64,000 nt of DNA from the NCBI RefSeq assembly GCF_000003815.2, contig NC_049986.1:3449814-3513813 (forward strand). The letters are read 5' to 3'. A program made the translations under genes and the position numbers. The notes under the pieces are model-generated. The model made no database searches, was not told where the DNA came from, and worked only from the letters and a program-made list of their open reading frames with translations. Position 1 is the first letter of the stretch. The number at the start of each line of letters is the position of its first letter. The stretch comes from Branchiostoma floridae (Eukaryota; Chordata; Leptocardii; Amphioxiformes; Branchiostomatidae). Shown piece after piece: positions 10,501 through 21,735 of the stretch.

Positions 10501-11961
10501 TGTCATCCTCGAGACCCGTGTCCCGTGTCCCGTCTCAGAACATCTGTGTAGGTAACGAGTGGTCTACCCTGTCTCCGACTTCCTGTGCTTTATATAAATC
10601 TGGCACAATCCATACTCTATTCAGTTGTATAGAAAGTAGATTCCCTCATTTTAGACACATGAGTAGCACTGACAAGTTTATATTTCCCATGCGTTTTGAC
10701 AATTAAACCGACAATAGCGAAACCCATACAGTCCTATATTTTCACCATTACCAAGAAGCGAGAAGAACCCGAACTTTTGTGTTAGATTTGTGATACTTTT
10801 ATATGCATATAGCCTGACTTGTTGTGACCTGTACTTAGCTCGGTTGGGCAAAATTGTACAATAAAGGTCTTCATTCATTCATAAATGGAGGGAGATAGGG
10901 GAACATATTGTATGTGCTATGTATGTTTATTTACATCTGCAACAACATCTGATGTTTCGGTGGCAACTTTATATGCATAAACAATGATAAAGACCTTTAA
11001 CAATTATCAAATTATACTCATGAATATCCTCCTTGTCGCTATTAATGACAAAGGTATATGTTCTAATCGATACAGCTTTCGAGCTGTAGCGCGTGTACGT
11101 GAACGTAATAGACCAATGAAGATTGCCCTCACAAAGATGACATTTGGTCACTGAAAAGTCTCATGTTGTGAATATCTTGTTGGCTGTGAATGAAGAAACA
11201 TTCTACGAAAGGCAAGAGATACCTAAGCAACTGGATAGACTTTGGAACGGTCAGACGTTTCAGACAACACATGTGTGGCTCAATCAGTAAGGTGTTTGAC
11301 CCCATCCCCCGTGGTCTTGGGTTGGAGACAAGTTTGTTTGTTCGATGGCTGTACCCTTTGACGGTACCCTAGAAATTCCAGCCGGAAACGACCTCCCAAA
11401 TATCCCAAGGAGCAATCCGCGACTTTGCGACTAATGCATTTAACAGACGCGCAGATAAAGGCACCAAAAACATCACCTTCTTAGCGAAGGTAACAACAAT
11501 TGCATAACGCTAGGTGATAATGAATTGGGAGGTTACATTTTTGGCTGAAGTAAGTATAGCATATGCGCGTTGTACCATTCTTAAACCACAAATCACCTCA
11601 AGCCAGCTCTATATGATCTTGTAAAATTGTTCTTATCATAAAGTTTCTTATCTGTTGTTACATTCCACCTCTCCTTAGTTACCGTGAGACGGCAGCCCGC
11701 CTGTCCCGTCTGCACCGTGACCAGCCCCAGTCACCCATGGAGCGGGCCGTCTGGTGGATAGAACACGTCATCAAACATGGCGGACTGCCCCATCTCCGCG
11801 CACGCGCCGTGGAGCTGCCGTGGTACCAGTACTACCTGCTGGACGTGGCTGCGTTCCTGTTGGGCATCTGTTCAGCTGTTTTGGGGACCCTGTGGCACAG
11901 CTGTTCCTTCGTCTGTAGGAAGGTTTGCTGTAAAAGAGACGGCAAACTTAAGTCACAATAA
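7334..11961 (+). CDS. UDP-glucuronosyltransferase, C-terminal half (three exons visible)
   Basis: Three exons, 7334-7553, 8165-8384 and 11679-11961, join in phase through GT-AG introns and encode the UGT C-terminal half: donor (UDP-sugar) binding domain, membrane anchor and short tail. The enzyme family transfers glucuronic acid or another sugar from a UDP donor to lipophilic acceptors, with the active site in the ER lumen. The encoded part ends in a hydrophobic anchor and KLKSQ, which fits the KxKxx ER-retrieval motif. The large first exon, about 880 bases in the sister gene, is not visible upstream within the window; it may lie beyond the left edge or be lost. Exon lengths 220, 220 and 283 are identical to those of the minus-strand UGT at 32013-42108, to which exons and introns align in inverted orientation. 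The donor motif carries unusual changes (THVGANS for the common THGGLNG). Confidence 0.85.
7554..8164. other. Intron of plus-strand UGT
   Basis: It aligns at both ends with the equivalent minus-strand intron (35026-36077), for example the shared 'GTGGGTAACGAAA' start. No repeat insertion is recognised, unlike the sister intron, which has gained a SINE. Confidence 0.7.
8165..8384 (+). CDS. UGT (plus strand) exon with donor-binding signature
   Basis: Acceptor TTGCAG; donor GTATTA after AACAG, phase 2. It encodes 'NPKTRAFVTHVGANSMYEA' and 'GVPMVCFPLFGDQAGNAAR'. The D-Q pair of the UDP-sugar site is intact. The H-G-G run is changed to H-V-G and the following L-N-G to A-N-S. Length 220 matches vertebrate UGT exon 4. 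Confidence 0.9.
8458..9786. mobile_element. TIR element (CAAACCTGC family), copy 2, containing a retroelement fragment
   Basis: Ends ACAGTGAAACCTGCCCAAG and CTTGAGCAGGTTTGACTGT are inverted repeats, with further inverted 'CAGCGACCACCTG' blocks just inside. It lies in the UGT intron. The minus-strand sister intron is unoccupied at the matching position (near 34735), so this insertion, with the LINE tail that follows, postdates the duplication. Confidence 0.7.
9190..9372 (+). pseudogene. Penelope-like retroelement, C-terminal fragment
   Basis: The frame holds 'ILDREPRWFERGVREAIYE' then 'RPSLNRRGGLRTELSCAWD'. This WFERGVREAIY...PSLNRxGG block is, from memory of the family, the region after the GIY-YIG nuclease of Penelope-like elements. 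About 215 bases downstream is 'CTGAGGAAGAAAGGAGGATG' followed by 'CCTTTCGAAACGTCT', a motif often seen after such frames. Only the tail remains. The class call is recollection, not a search result. Confidence 0.5.
9820..9897 (+). mobile_element. CR1-like LINE 3' tail with (ATTC)n
   Basis: 'TTGTGACCTGTACTTAGCTC' followed by AATAAATG and ATTCATTCATT. A close copy ends at 10882 and a relative at 55617. Tandem ATTC tails mark the 3' ends of non-LTR retrotransposons. Confidence 0.65.
10630..10882 (+). mobile_element. LINE 3' end fragment with (ATTC)n tail
   Basis: A short frame ending 'MSSTDKFIFPMRFDN' resembles the C-terminus of the LINE frames at 52204 and 55197. It is followed by the same 'CCTGTACTTAGCTCGGTTGG' tail as 9820-9897. 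It is inserted in a UGT intron. Confidence 0.6.
11190..11490. repeat. tRNA-like SINE and palindrome fragment inside the UGT intron, shared by both UGTs
   Basis: It contains an A-box-like 'TGTGGCTCAATCAGTAAGG' and a 'CACCTTCTTAGCGAAGGT' palindrome. The whole block has an inverted counterpart at 33686-33990 in the sister intron, so it was present before the duplication. Confidence 0.55.
11679..11961 (+). CDS. UGT (plus strand) terminal exon: membrane anchor and tail
   Basis: Acceptor CTCCTTAG; stop TAA at 11959-11961. It encodes 'YRETAARLSRLHRDQP', 'AVWWIEHVIKHGG', then 'LDVAAFLLGICSAVLGTLWH' as membrane anchor and a basic tail ending KLKSQ. Lysines at -3 and -5 fit the KxKxx ER-retrieval motif. 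Confidence 0.9.
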
Positions 11962-11962
11962 A
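11957..11962 (+). promoter_or_regulatory. AATAAA overlapping the stop codon
   Basis: The last codons read CAA TAA AA, so the TAA stop lies inside an AATAAA hexamer. The sister gene has the same arrangement at 32012-32017. If used, the 3' UTR would be only some tens of bases. Confidence 0.5.
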
Positions 11963-13165
11963 AGTTATGATAACATAGTTTTCAGCCTTGTGACCCAAAG
12001 GACGTGGATACCAATTGAGTGAAAACATTTACATTGCGTTTTCGTTCTAACCATAATAACACATAGCTTCAAGACCAATGATCTGATAATTGTGTATCAA
12101 GGTGAATTCATAATATCTTTTAGAAGATAATAGATGTGTTATAATCATTATATCTATTTGCATCATTAACAATTTCAATATGATTCCTTTTACTCGCACT
12201 ATTATCGTCATTATCATTATTAATACTATTATAACTGAACTAACTACTATCAGAAGTCCAATTACACTTATCATGATCATAATAACCTTGTTATTACTAT
12301 TATCTTTTTCATTATCATCATTAAAAGTAGTGTTGTCATAATCATATTCCTTATCATTGTAACACCACAAATCCTCTGCAGACGGCAAAAATAGTGAGAT
12401 AGGGCGAAAAAAAAGTTAAAAAAAACAAGATGGCCGAATTTCCAAATAAATGCAGTAAACGTAAAAAAAATTGAAGCGACGAAACATGGTATCACAGCCA
12501 ACAAGGCATTCATTTCTGTATTCAAGACGTGTACTAGTGTAGTAAAGGTGACACTAGTGTGGTAGACTGGCATCACTTACCAACATGGCAACAACACTCA
12601 TGGCTTCCATACTGGGGCAACGTTTACAACTATCTAGCTAAATTTTAAGTTTCACCTCTACCTGGCTAGTGTCACTTCTACAAGTACAACCATTAGCCTA
12701 CAACACAACATATGTACCCATTTTGGTACTTTCTCGCCATGTTCACCATGTTAACCGAAGAAAAAATAATGCGCGAAAATTAATGCGTGCGTTGATCTTA
12801 TCCATAAATTTAACTTGCTGTAGCCTTAGCATTGGACTGAAAATGTTACATATCCGGTAACAATGTAAGCTCAGCATACACACCAATATGCGCCTGAGTC
12901 CGGATTGTTAGGTGCTGGGTCCCTGTACACGCCTAATGGGCCATGGGCCATGAAAGATCAAGACCAAGCAGATGTTGGGAGGAAAAAAAATGTTAAGTTT
13001 ACTTAGCTGCACCTTAACGCTGTTTTGGGGGCAGTTTGTAAGTTGACATTAAACGGCACATACTGTAAGAGGAACCCGGTCCTCTGCATCTGGCTTCATC
13101 TAACAATGACAATAAACAACAAAGTTATGAAACAACTTTGCTTAAAACAACCTGTCATGCTTAAA
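11962..13165. repeat. 3' flank of plus-strand UGT, left arm of the inverted duplication
   Basis: 11962-12040 matches the inverted 31925-32012. 12060-13165 matches the inverted 27925-28600, for example CTTTGCTTAAAACAACCTG against CAGGTTGTTTTAAGCAAAG. The segment includes a MITE-like piece (12360-12830) whose ends resemble 60493-60771, and AT-rich simple sequence that produces isoleucine-rich spurious frames. Confidence 0.75.
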
Positions 13166-13183
13166 TTTCATTAATTTCCCTTC

Positions 13184-13412
13184 TCCAGTAATACTCTTCA
13201 GACTCCACGAGACGGACATTCCTCCAGGGAGCAAGTGTGACCTACATTCCACCATTGCATACCAGAGATACATCTGGAACAGATTTGGGGGGGAGGGCTT
13301 GCATACCCAACATACTGCATTCCTGTGGAAATGCCTGGGCAATTCCTAGAATTTTTGCAGACTGAATGCAAAATATACCACTTGACGACTCCCCTGAGGC
13401 GTCGTCAAAAAG
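13184..13412 (-). repeat. Inverted copy of the 558-bp repeat family
   Basis: It matches 38140-38365 in reverse: 'GCATACCAGAGATACATCTG' family block, then 'TTGACGACTC...GTCGTCAA' palindrome. Confidence 0.7.
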
Positions 13413-13530
13413 GCCGTCATAACCGCATTCCTGTTGAACAAAGAATTTGCCAATACTGTAACTTGAATAAGATAGAGGAGGAGTGTCACTTTATTGTTGA
13501 CTATACTTTATACAACAACGAAAAGTTAGT
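13400..13530 (+). pseudogene. LINE C-terminal zinc-finger-like fragment
   Basis: It encodes 'KGRHNRIPVEQRICQYCNLN' then 'KIEEECHFIVDYTLY'. This is the same C-x2-C...H...(C) pattern as 'LCPTCHDNIENESHFIMDC' in the LINE frame at 52204, with the last cysteine changed to tyrosine. It is a dead fragment beside the 558-bp repeat relative. Confidence 0.7.
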
Positions 13531-13639
13531 TAAACCCTTCCCGCACCAAGTTGGCGCATAGGGCGGTGCCCATCTCTGTTTCATTGGCCTGGGTCACACA
13601 CAACATAGTCACTACAGCGGGGGGCTAGTCCACTGGTAT

Positions 13640-14112
13640 ACCTGGGCTCTTTTCACCCCCCCCCCCCCTTCGTATTTCAAAACGGCTTGGGTTACGATCA
13701 CCAAATTGGGAGGGGATGGTGTACAAGTAAAGTTTTATATTTTCTGTATTTTTGGTATCGTTATGCAATATGACGTAATTATGACGTCATAATATCATAT
13801 TTTGGGCTAAAATCAGCTTAATATGAAATATCCCCTATACTTAAAGGTATTAAACAAAACGATGACTATAAAGGTTATCTTATTGGTGTCTATGTCTGCT
13901 TAGTCTTTAGTTGCCAATGCAGACGACACTGACGGCTATATGACGTCAGAAAATAAAGTCATTTGTCCTCCATCTTGGATCGAGAAGCTTGAATTTTCTA
14001 AAATACGATTTTTTTCCACACATAACCCCAAAACGCCATAGAAGTAGACTAGAAAAGTCCATGTGATTGTGTTTTGTAAGAAAACAAAAGATTTAGAGGG
14101 AAATTGAGTAAA
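13640..14112 (+). mobile_element. TTAA-family element fragment, copy D
   Basis: A C-run, then 'TTTCAAAACGGCTTGGGTTACG' family sequence and 'TGACGTCA' blocks, collinear with the left part of copy E (30989-31907). The right half is missing, and a TTAA end is not clear. Confidence 0.6.
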
Positions 14113-14114
14113 AA

Positions 14115-15250
14115 CAAGTTTATGCCAGATATATAATAATCCAAGTACATGCCAGCACAACATCAGCGTAACGCCACGTGGAGCACGAAACATTTAACAG
14201 CACAAACGAAGTATAACACACCAGGTCCCTAAAGGCACAAGTGGATAAATACAAAGTTAATTATCATATTCAAATTGTCCAGGATTGGCAAACAGTTGCT
14301 CTAAGGAGTCAACTGTTACAGATACCCTAACCAGTTGCTATATGACGTCAACTGTTAAGATAAGGTAAGTCCAAACACAACCACATAATAGATATGTAAT
14401 AAAACCGAGTACATACTAACAAAACTTCAGCGTGACGCAAGGTGGACCACATAACATCTAACAGCACAAAAGAAATATAATACAACATGTCTCTAAACGC
14501 ACAAGTACATAAATACAATTAAAACTGTCCTGGTTCCCCCAAACAGATATCAACTTTATATCGCAAATATAGGGGTGATTTCTGATAGTATTACATTGAT
14601 TATAACGACAGATACGGTGCCAAAAATCTAATCACTTTCAGCTATCATCACACCCCACCAACACATCAAGTATGAAAGCAATCCACCCAGCCGTTCTTGA
14701 GTCGAGGCTATCGTTTCCCCCAGTTGTTGTCAACTGATCGAAAAAAAACATATGTTCATGGCTATCACTGGCAAAACAAATCACCTCACCATCTGCTTGG
14801 AGATAAGGTGATTAACAAAGAGGGAAACCACGATGCCTGTTCCAATATATCGCAGATATAGGGGTGATTTCTTACATTATTACATTGATTATATCGACAG
14901 ATACGGGGCCCAAAATCTAATCACTTCCAGCTATCATCACACCCCACCAACACATCAAGTATTAAAACCAATCCACCCAGTCAATCTTGAGTCGAGGCTA
15001 TCGTTTCCCCCAAACAGTTGTTATCAACTGATCGAAAAAAAAAAAAAAACATATGTTCATGGCTATCACTGGCAAAACAAATCACCTCACCATCTGCTTG
15101 GAGATAAGGTGATTAACAAAGAGGGAAACAACGATGCCTGTTTCAATATATCGCAGATATATGGGTAATTTGTTATTATATTTCAGCCATACCATAGGTA
15201 TGGTGAAATATATTGTATTCGTAATGTTTCTTTCTTTCTCCTGTCAAATC
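14115..15250. repeat. Tandem array, period about 290-300 bp
   Basis: The block 'TATATCGCAAATATAGGGGTG' starts at about 14557, 14846 and 15147, with 'AACATATGTTCATGGCTATC' and 'AATCACCTCACCATCTGCTT' in each unit. Related blocks recur at 16.8-18.0, 18.7, 20.9-21.7 and 25.6-26.5 kb. Inverted pairs AACAGTTG/CAACTGTT occur at 14289-14318. 14126-14150 is the unoccupied equivalent of the foldback insertion site. Confidence 0.75.
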
Positions 15251-15269
15251 TTCAAATCGATTCAACTCC

Positions 15270-15880
15270 GTCGTTCCTGGACCGAATTACTTGAAATTTG
15301 GCACAAGGGTAGAGTGGGTCTATACCCAGGTGCTTTTTTCTCATTTTTTTTATTTCTTTCTTTAAAATGATTTTATTCATGTTTTTTGCAATTTTTATGT
15401 ACATTTTGCCCTCCTGTTCCCTGGTATTACAGCCGAATAACCTAAAATTTGGTACAGAGGTGCCTTGATCATATGCCCACAAATATCCAAAAACAATTTT
15501 GGCATACGGTACAGCAAAATGCTTAATTTTGGCATTTTTTGGCATTTTTTGCCCGAGAAATGACATTTTTGGCTCCTATACCCCCATTTTACAACCAAAT
15601 GACCTTAAATTTGGTATAGGAGTGTCGTCTACATATGCGCACATGAATTCATTGACACCTTTGGCATACGGTACAACAAAATGCTTAATTTTGGAATTTT
15701 TGGCCATTGTTTGACCAAAAACGTACGCTTTTGGCTCCTGTTCCCTGGTCTTGTAACCAAATGACCTACATTTTGGTAAATAGGTGCACTAGATATTCAT
15801 TCAAATGACCCATGTATAATTTCCGGCATAAACCACTTCAAAATGATATATTTGGGGACTTTTTTGGTAATTCTCCACTG
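15270..15880. repeat. Tandem repeat, about 160 bp, four diverged copies
   Basis: The motif 'AATGACCTTAAATTTGGTAT' and variants recur near 15283, 15437, 15597 and 15758. 'TTTGGCATACGGTACA' and 'TTTTTGGCTCCT' recur between them. Confidence 0.75.
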
Positions 15881-16039
15881 GCCAGAGGGTCAACGACCTC
15901 AAGGTCGTTGACCTCTCCCACCTGAAGACAGCATGTGCACATGTCTATATATACTAGTAACTTGATTAAAGAGGCAACCAATCACGTAGCCTGAGTCAAC
16001 ATCCCGAAGGGGATTGGCAGCCAATTAGTGAGCCGGGTG

Positions 16040-16837
16040 TTATCTGGATGAGTCCATTCTGGCACGGAGGGGGTACATATTTTTTTTTTAAATTCATCTT
16101 TGGACTGTTGATTATATAATGTCTCTCAATGGGAGTATTTTTGAACTGGACTATTTTGCAATTTTACATGGGGTGTACTGGAAGAGTCCATTCTTGCATG
16201 GAGGGGGGCATTTTTTAAAAATTTGTTTATGGACTTTGGTGATTTGATATGTCAAAGTGTTTCAGTGTGGTTATTTTTTGACTGGTCATCTTTGCAATTT
16301 TACATAGGTTGTGCTGGAAGAGTCGATCCTTACATGGGGGGATTTTTAAAATCCATTTTTGGGACTTTGGTGATTACGTCCAAGTCCAATTTAGCGGATG
16401 TATTTTTGGACTGCACAACTTTACATGGGGCATCGCAAGAAGAGTCCATTCTTGCATGGGGATGTTTTCAAATTTAGTTTTAGAAAGGTGATAATTCAAT
16501 ATTCCATCTTTAGTGGAAGTGTTTTTGGACTGGTCTATTTTACCTTTTCATGCCTTTTTTGCTTAGTTCAACCTTGACCATGTTTTCAGTGAGAGTATTT
16601 CTGGACTGGTCAATTGTGCAAATTCACATGGGGTGCACTGAAAGAGTCAATTCTTGCACTAGGAATTTTGTAAGATTCATTTTTGGGTGTCATTAAGTGT
16701 CATTAGTGGAAGTGACTTTTAAACAAAAGTGTTCGATTTTTGCACATGGGTGATTTTGGACTAGTCTGTTGTTGCATGGGGAGGGGAATGGCTGAAATAT
16801 GCTGCATTTGCTCTCAAGCAAATGTCGGCCTTTCTAG
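16040..16837 (+). mobile_element. Helitron 3' portion with internal tandem repeats and canonical terminus
   Basis: About five units of roughly 135 bp carry 'GAAGAGTCCATTCTTGCATGG'-type blocks. The end is a hairpin CATTTGCTCTCAAGCAAATG (16805-16824), 9 bases, CTAG (16834-16837), then T. A hairpin about 10 bases before CTRR, inserted ahead of T, is the established Helitron 3' signature. A second copy with the same hairpin and CTAG lies in reverse at 44150. No Rep/helicase is seen, so this is non-autonomous. The 5' end (TC after A) was not located with confidence. Confidence 0.7.
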
Positions 16838-16838
16838 T

Positions 16839-18000
16839 ATTATTACATCGATCATATCGACAGATACGAAGCCCAAAATCTCATCACTTCCAGCTATCGT
16901 CACACCCCACTAACACACCAACTAGAATGAAACGAATCCATTTAGCCGTTCTTGAGTTATCGTGTACACAGACAGACAAACATAACAGAAAATATAACCT
17001 TCATGACATCTCATGGAGGTAATAAATCCAATTACATACTAACGAAACTTCAGCGTAACGCAAGGCGCACCAAATAACATCTAACAGCACAAACGAAATA
17101 TAACACACTGTGTAACCAAACGCACAAATACATACATGCAATTTATTTTCACAATCAAAATTGTCCGGCTTCCCCAAACAGATGCTTAAAAATGTCGGGA
17201 TGGGCAAACAGCTGCTCTAAGGTGCCAACTGTTACAAATATTTCAAACAGTTACCATCAACATCAGGACATCAACTGTTCAGATAATTACCAAACACATC
17301 CAGATAATAGATATACAATATAACCAAGTACATACTAACACAACTTCAATGTTATGCAAGGCAGAATACAACATCTACTCACTTTCAGCTTTTATACTAA
17401 GTATGAAACCAATCCATCCAGCCGTTCATGAGTTATCTTGTACACAAACATGCAAATACAACTGAAAATATTCAAATTGACCGGAATGGACAAACAGCTG
17501 CTCTAAGGAGTCAACTGTTACAGATATCCTAAGCAGACATAAAAAAAAATTATCATATTCAAAAAGCTTGGGGTTCCCCAAACAGCTGTCATACAAATCA
17601 CCTCACTATCTGCTTTGAGATAAGCTCATTAACAAACGCTTAAAGCACGATGCCTGTTCCAATATATCGAAGATATAGGGGTGATTTCTGATATTATGAC
17701 ATCGATTATAACGACAGATACGGCACCCAAAATCTCATCAATTCGAGCTTTTATCACACCCCACCAACACAACGAGTATGAAACCATTCCATCGAGTCGT
17801 TCTTGAGTAATCTTTTACACAGACAGACAAACATAACAGGAAATATAACCTCCATGACATATCATGGAGGTAATAACATGTATTTATCGTTGAAAATGAC
17901 ATTGTCCGCCATTTTGGATTTTGACCCATCACGTCATCAATTTGCATAAGTTATGAGTATCTAATTAGAAATGTAACTTAAAACTAGAGTTCGGGGACCT
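16839..18000 (-). repeat. Array of CCTCCATG-family 5'-end fragments, reverse orientation
   Basis: Two fragments end in 'CTCATGGAGGTAAT' (about 17020) and 'ATCATGGAGGTAAT' (about 17870), each after 'CATAACAGAAAATATAACC'-type sequence. Between them are the tandem-array blocks with AACAGTTG/CAACTGTT pairs. From 17983 an AACTAGAGTTCGGGGACCTC end of the same family begins. Confidence 0.6.
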
Positions 18001-18846
18001 CATACCTCCATGAAATTTTCATTGCTTTTTTGTGGATGGTATGTATGTTTATAGTCGGTTGTATTTCAGAGTAATGGTTATAAATGTTATGGGAAAGTAG
18101 CGGTGTATTTATTTAATGACACAGAGGATGTCCATCTGATTAGTAATTATTAAAATGTGACACTTAATTGTGTAATGTGCGTTTAAGAGGTCGACGGCAT
18201 ATGGTAGCGTGGCGTTCCTTAAGCTTGATGTTTGGCATTTTAACTGTCTAAGGTTCTCAGCATTATTGAGGTTCGACTATGTGCTTTAGAGTGGTGTAAG
18301 TTGGGAAACTCAGAAAGAAGAAGGGATGTGGCCAATTTTAGTCAGATGGTGATTTATTTTCCACCAATATGTCATAACATCAGCTGTTCACACGGTACAA
18401 AGACGAGATGCACACTTTCCTCTGACAGCCCTACACCAACTGTAAGATGAATACTTGGCGCCAACCCCGTCTGCTAAAAAACAAGTACCATTGGCTACGA
18501 AAGAGACAACTAACAACTGTCCCTTATCGTAACGAAATCAGAACATCTGTATCGCCCATAAAACTTCTGACACCCAACCCATCTAAGATGAGAGGACCTA
18601 ATGGCATTTTAATCACCATGTCACTCAAATCAGCAGTACAGTATGTGAGACATCCATACCTGTTAAGCATTACCTTTAAATGTACCTCAACTTCTTACAA
18701 TTATACTTACGCTTCACATCTCCATGATATCCTAAGCAGACATAAATAAAATTAATTAGCATATTTAAAAAAACTCGGGATTCCTCAAACAGCTGTCATA
18801 CAAATCACCTCACTATCTACTTGGAGCTAAGCTCATTAACGAACAC
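18001..18846. other. Mostly unassigned, with tandem-array sequence at its right end
   Basis: No recognisable protein; a 100-residue frame at 18447-18749 has no family features. 18730-18846 repeats the 'CCTAAGCAGACATAAA' and 'CAAACAGCTGTCATACAAAT' blocks of the neighbouring arrays. Confidence 0.5.
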
Positions 18847-19768
18847 TTAACCCTATTCAGACCGGGGGGGGGGGGGGCTTTTGAGGCCTGCGCCAACTTC
18901 GATGTCCTATAACACCAGACCGCCTTACGCTAAAGCCACCAAATTTAGTAAGTTTTCATAAAATATTGTTTGCAACAATTTTACGAATTTGGACAAATTT
19001 TCCATATTTTGTGTAACCATGGCAACAGTTTGCTGACAGGCAGTTTTGCCAAAAATCACTATTTTTGGTTCTAACAATGTATTTTTCACATTTATTTTCT
19101 ATATTACTGTTATTTTGTTACATAAATAAAATCTTATATTATTTAGCATATCTTTCATAATTATATATGCATAAATTATGCTAATCTGATGACGTCATCA
19201 GCCCAAAATCCAAGATGGTGGACCGTATGGCAAGATCAAGAATAACAAGCTAATTATCCCTTAATTTGTAACTACCTGGTATTTTTTCATCAAAAACCAT
19301 CTAAATGAATGAATTTAGTCTATTTCCATTGCCCTTTGTGATTATTTTTTGCAAAAAAAGTAGTTTTAACAATTCAAGGTAATGGATATAATATGGCGGA
19401 GCCTAACTCTTATCTTAGATGTGCATGACGTCATTTTATGACGTCATTCTGACGTAATCAATGTTGCTATTGGCAATACAAGTCGTAATAAACACTATTA
19501 TTCTTTTATCTGCACTTGTTGTTACATTTTTGTAGTATAACTTGAAGTTGACTGAAAATACCCTTTTTTCATTGGTCCGGCCAATAAAATCAAATTGATG
19601 ACGTCATAATTACGTCATCTTACGTCAACGTAACGTCAAACGTCAAATACTCGTCGGATATTTTGTCGATATCATGTCCTGAAAATTCAGTGGCCCTACG
19701 ACACGTCGTTCAAGAGTTAGAGAACTTAGAAGTGGAGGGCCTCAAAAGCCCCCCCCCCCCCCGTGTAC

Positions 19769-20850
19769 ACTAAAGCACACCCAGTAACTTTCTAGCGAGG
19801 ACAGGTCAGCGACAATTACTACGGTGTGAATAGCCCGGATGAGTGGCGGGCCATTCTCACCCTGTCTATCATGCAAATGTCATAAACACACACCAAGCAG
19901 GCACTGTGCGGGAGTTCACACAAACAGTTAATCTATACAAGGATGTTATATCAGCCTTGATCTATATAACCTCCCTGTTCTATTTATAACGGTTAAAAAA
20001 GTTTACTTGATGATCAAAAGGTGAAGAGACTAGAGAGATCTTTATATACAATACGACTTGAGATTTTTGAAATGATGGACCTGCAACAATTTTTGTCTCG
20101 TATTATCACGCGCTCCGTCACTTCATTTGTATTAGCACACCTATACACATAGTAGTGTATCGTGGCGTAGTGGAATAACGAGTAAACTTTTTAAACTCAT
20201 GGTCTCGGGTTCGAATCCAAGTTGGTGTACTTTCTTTTTTTTCGATAAGATATATTTCACTACTTATCACTTATACGGTCGTTCATATTGAAATTTTGCT
20301 TTTATAAGGGTTTGCTTCTTGTGTTCATTTCATAATAACCTTCTTGATACTATCTATTTGCGCTATCACAGTGTGTATTCATTAAAATATATTGAAGTGT
20401 TACTGGTAGTTTATTGTCGAAACATTGCAGATCTGGCGGTGTGGTTTACAAACATGTCTTCGCAACTCGTCTGTAGAAGGAAACAAATGGAAGAGAGACC
20501 TTGCAGACAATCCTAGTTAAATGGGCACAATATACAGTCTTCATACATACCCTGTAACGTTATTTGTATTTCGAAGATTGAACGTAAAATAAACATGGTT
20601 CGCAGTTCTAACGCAGTTCTAACGCAGTTCAAGGTAAAATGCGACCTAACTGCATCATGAAATATAACGTTCGACAAATAACTAGCAAACTATTAAAAGA
20701 AAGCTCGACGAAAATCGTTAATCAACAGACAATAGGTGTGAACTATTTATCCCTGTTCCTGCCGTGCCACTAGATCAGTACGTGGTAATTGGGTACTTTG
20801 CATGTGAAGGAATCGTGTCCTCGCTAGAAATCTACTGGTTGTGTTTTAGT
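19769..20850. mobile_element. TIR element nested in TTAA copy B
   Basis: Inverted ends of about 35 bases: ACTAAAGCACACCCAGTAAC then TTTCTAGCGAGGACA on the left, and the reverse of ACTAAAACACAACCAGTAGA then TTTCTAGCGAGGACA on the right. C-runs flank both sides, which supports insertion into the poly-C tract of copy B. No transposase. The superfamily is not determined. Confidence 0.65.
20158..20232 (+). repeat. tRNA-like sequence (SINE head or tRNA relic)
   Basis: A-box-like TGGCGTAGTGG and a perfect B box GGTTCGAATCC with suitable spacing, followed by a T-run. The acceptor and T stems pair poorly, so a working tRNA is unlikely. Confidence 0.5.
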
Positions 20851-20914
20851 AACGAGCCACCCCCCCCCCCCCCGTCCAGGGATGACCAAAAAAGCCCGGT
20901 CTGAATAGGGTTAA

Positions 20915-21735
20915 AGCACGATGCCTGTTCCAATATATCGCAGATATAGGGGTGATTTCTGATATTATTACATCGATTATAACGACAGATACGGCGCCCA
21001 AAATCTCATTTATTCGAGCTTTTATCACACCCCACCAACACAACGAGTATGAAACCAATCCATCTAGCCGTTCTTGAGTAATCTTGTACACAGACAGACA
21101 AAAACTCGGGGTTCCCCAAACAGCTATCATAGAAATCACCTCACCATCTGCTTGGAGCTTAGCCCATTAACAAACACTTAAGGCACGATGCCTGTTCCAA
21201 TATATTGCAAATATAGGGGTGATTTCTGATACGTGCATCGTTTCACGACTGTGTACAGGCACACCAAACCATATGCAAATATCGCAAACGGGACATCAAC
21301 TATAGTTGCGAAAATCACAGACAGTAACCACTCATTTTCCAGGACAGGCAATATGTCATACATATAAGGTAAAACCGCAACTGGATGCTTTGTCATAATA
21401 TCACATACGAGAAAACCAAGGAATCAACGTGCTTCGTAGGGCGACTGTGTACACCGGGCACACCAAACCATATATCAATATCGCAAACGGGAACAAGATA
21501 TAGGTGCGAATACCACAGACAGTAACCACTCATTTTCCAAGACAGGCATTATGTTCTACATACTGGGTAAAATCGCGACTGTATGCTTTGTCTTTGTCAT
21601 ATGACAAATTCAATAATGAAATACAAGAAATACAATACAGGATACAAACACATCATCAACACAACCAAAAGGACATGAAATATCCGCCAACCAATACCTA
21701 CATGTAGGATACGGGGACAGGTTGATGCCCGATAT
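20915..21735 (-). repeat. Array fragments of the CCTCCATG family
   Basis: 'TATATCGCAGATATAGGGGTG' blocks at about 20934 and 21204, and a duplicated 'ACACCAAACCATAT' segment (21250-21560). No gene seen. Confidence 0.6.

Larger units (their letters stand above)
18847..20914. mobile_element. TTAA-target element, copy B, with a nested TIR element
   Basis: TTAA-CCCTATTCAGACCGGG (from 18847) pairs with CCCGGTCTGAATAGGG-TTAA (to 20914). The interior shows family features: 'GCCTGCGCCAACTTC' near the start, several TGACGTCA palindromes and long C/G runs. The length is doubled by a second element (19769-20850) inserted within the right-hand C-run. Confidence 0.8.

Noticed and set aside
12047-12388. 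Isoleucine/asparagine-rich frame (and its mirror at 28279-28772)
   Set aside because: By-product of ATTATC/ATGATA simple sequence.
14833-15168. 111-codon frame
   Set aside because: Lies within the about 295-bp tandem array and is partly repeated in the neighbouring unit.
20158-20232. Possible functional tRNA gene
   Set aside because: The A and B boxes are good, but the acceptor, anticodon and T stems do not pair well.
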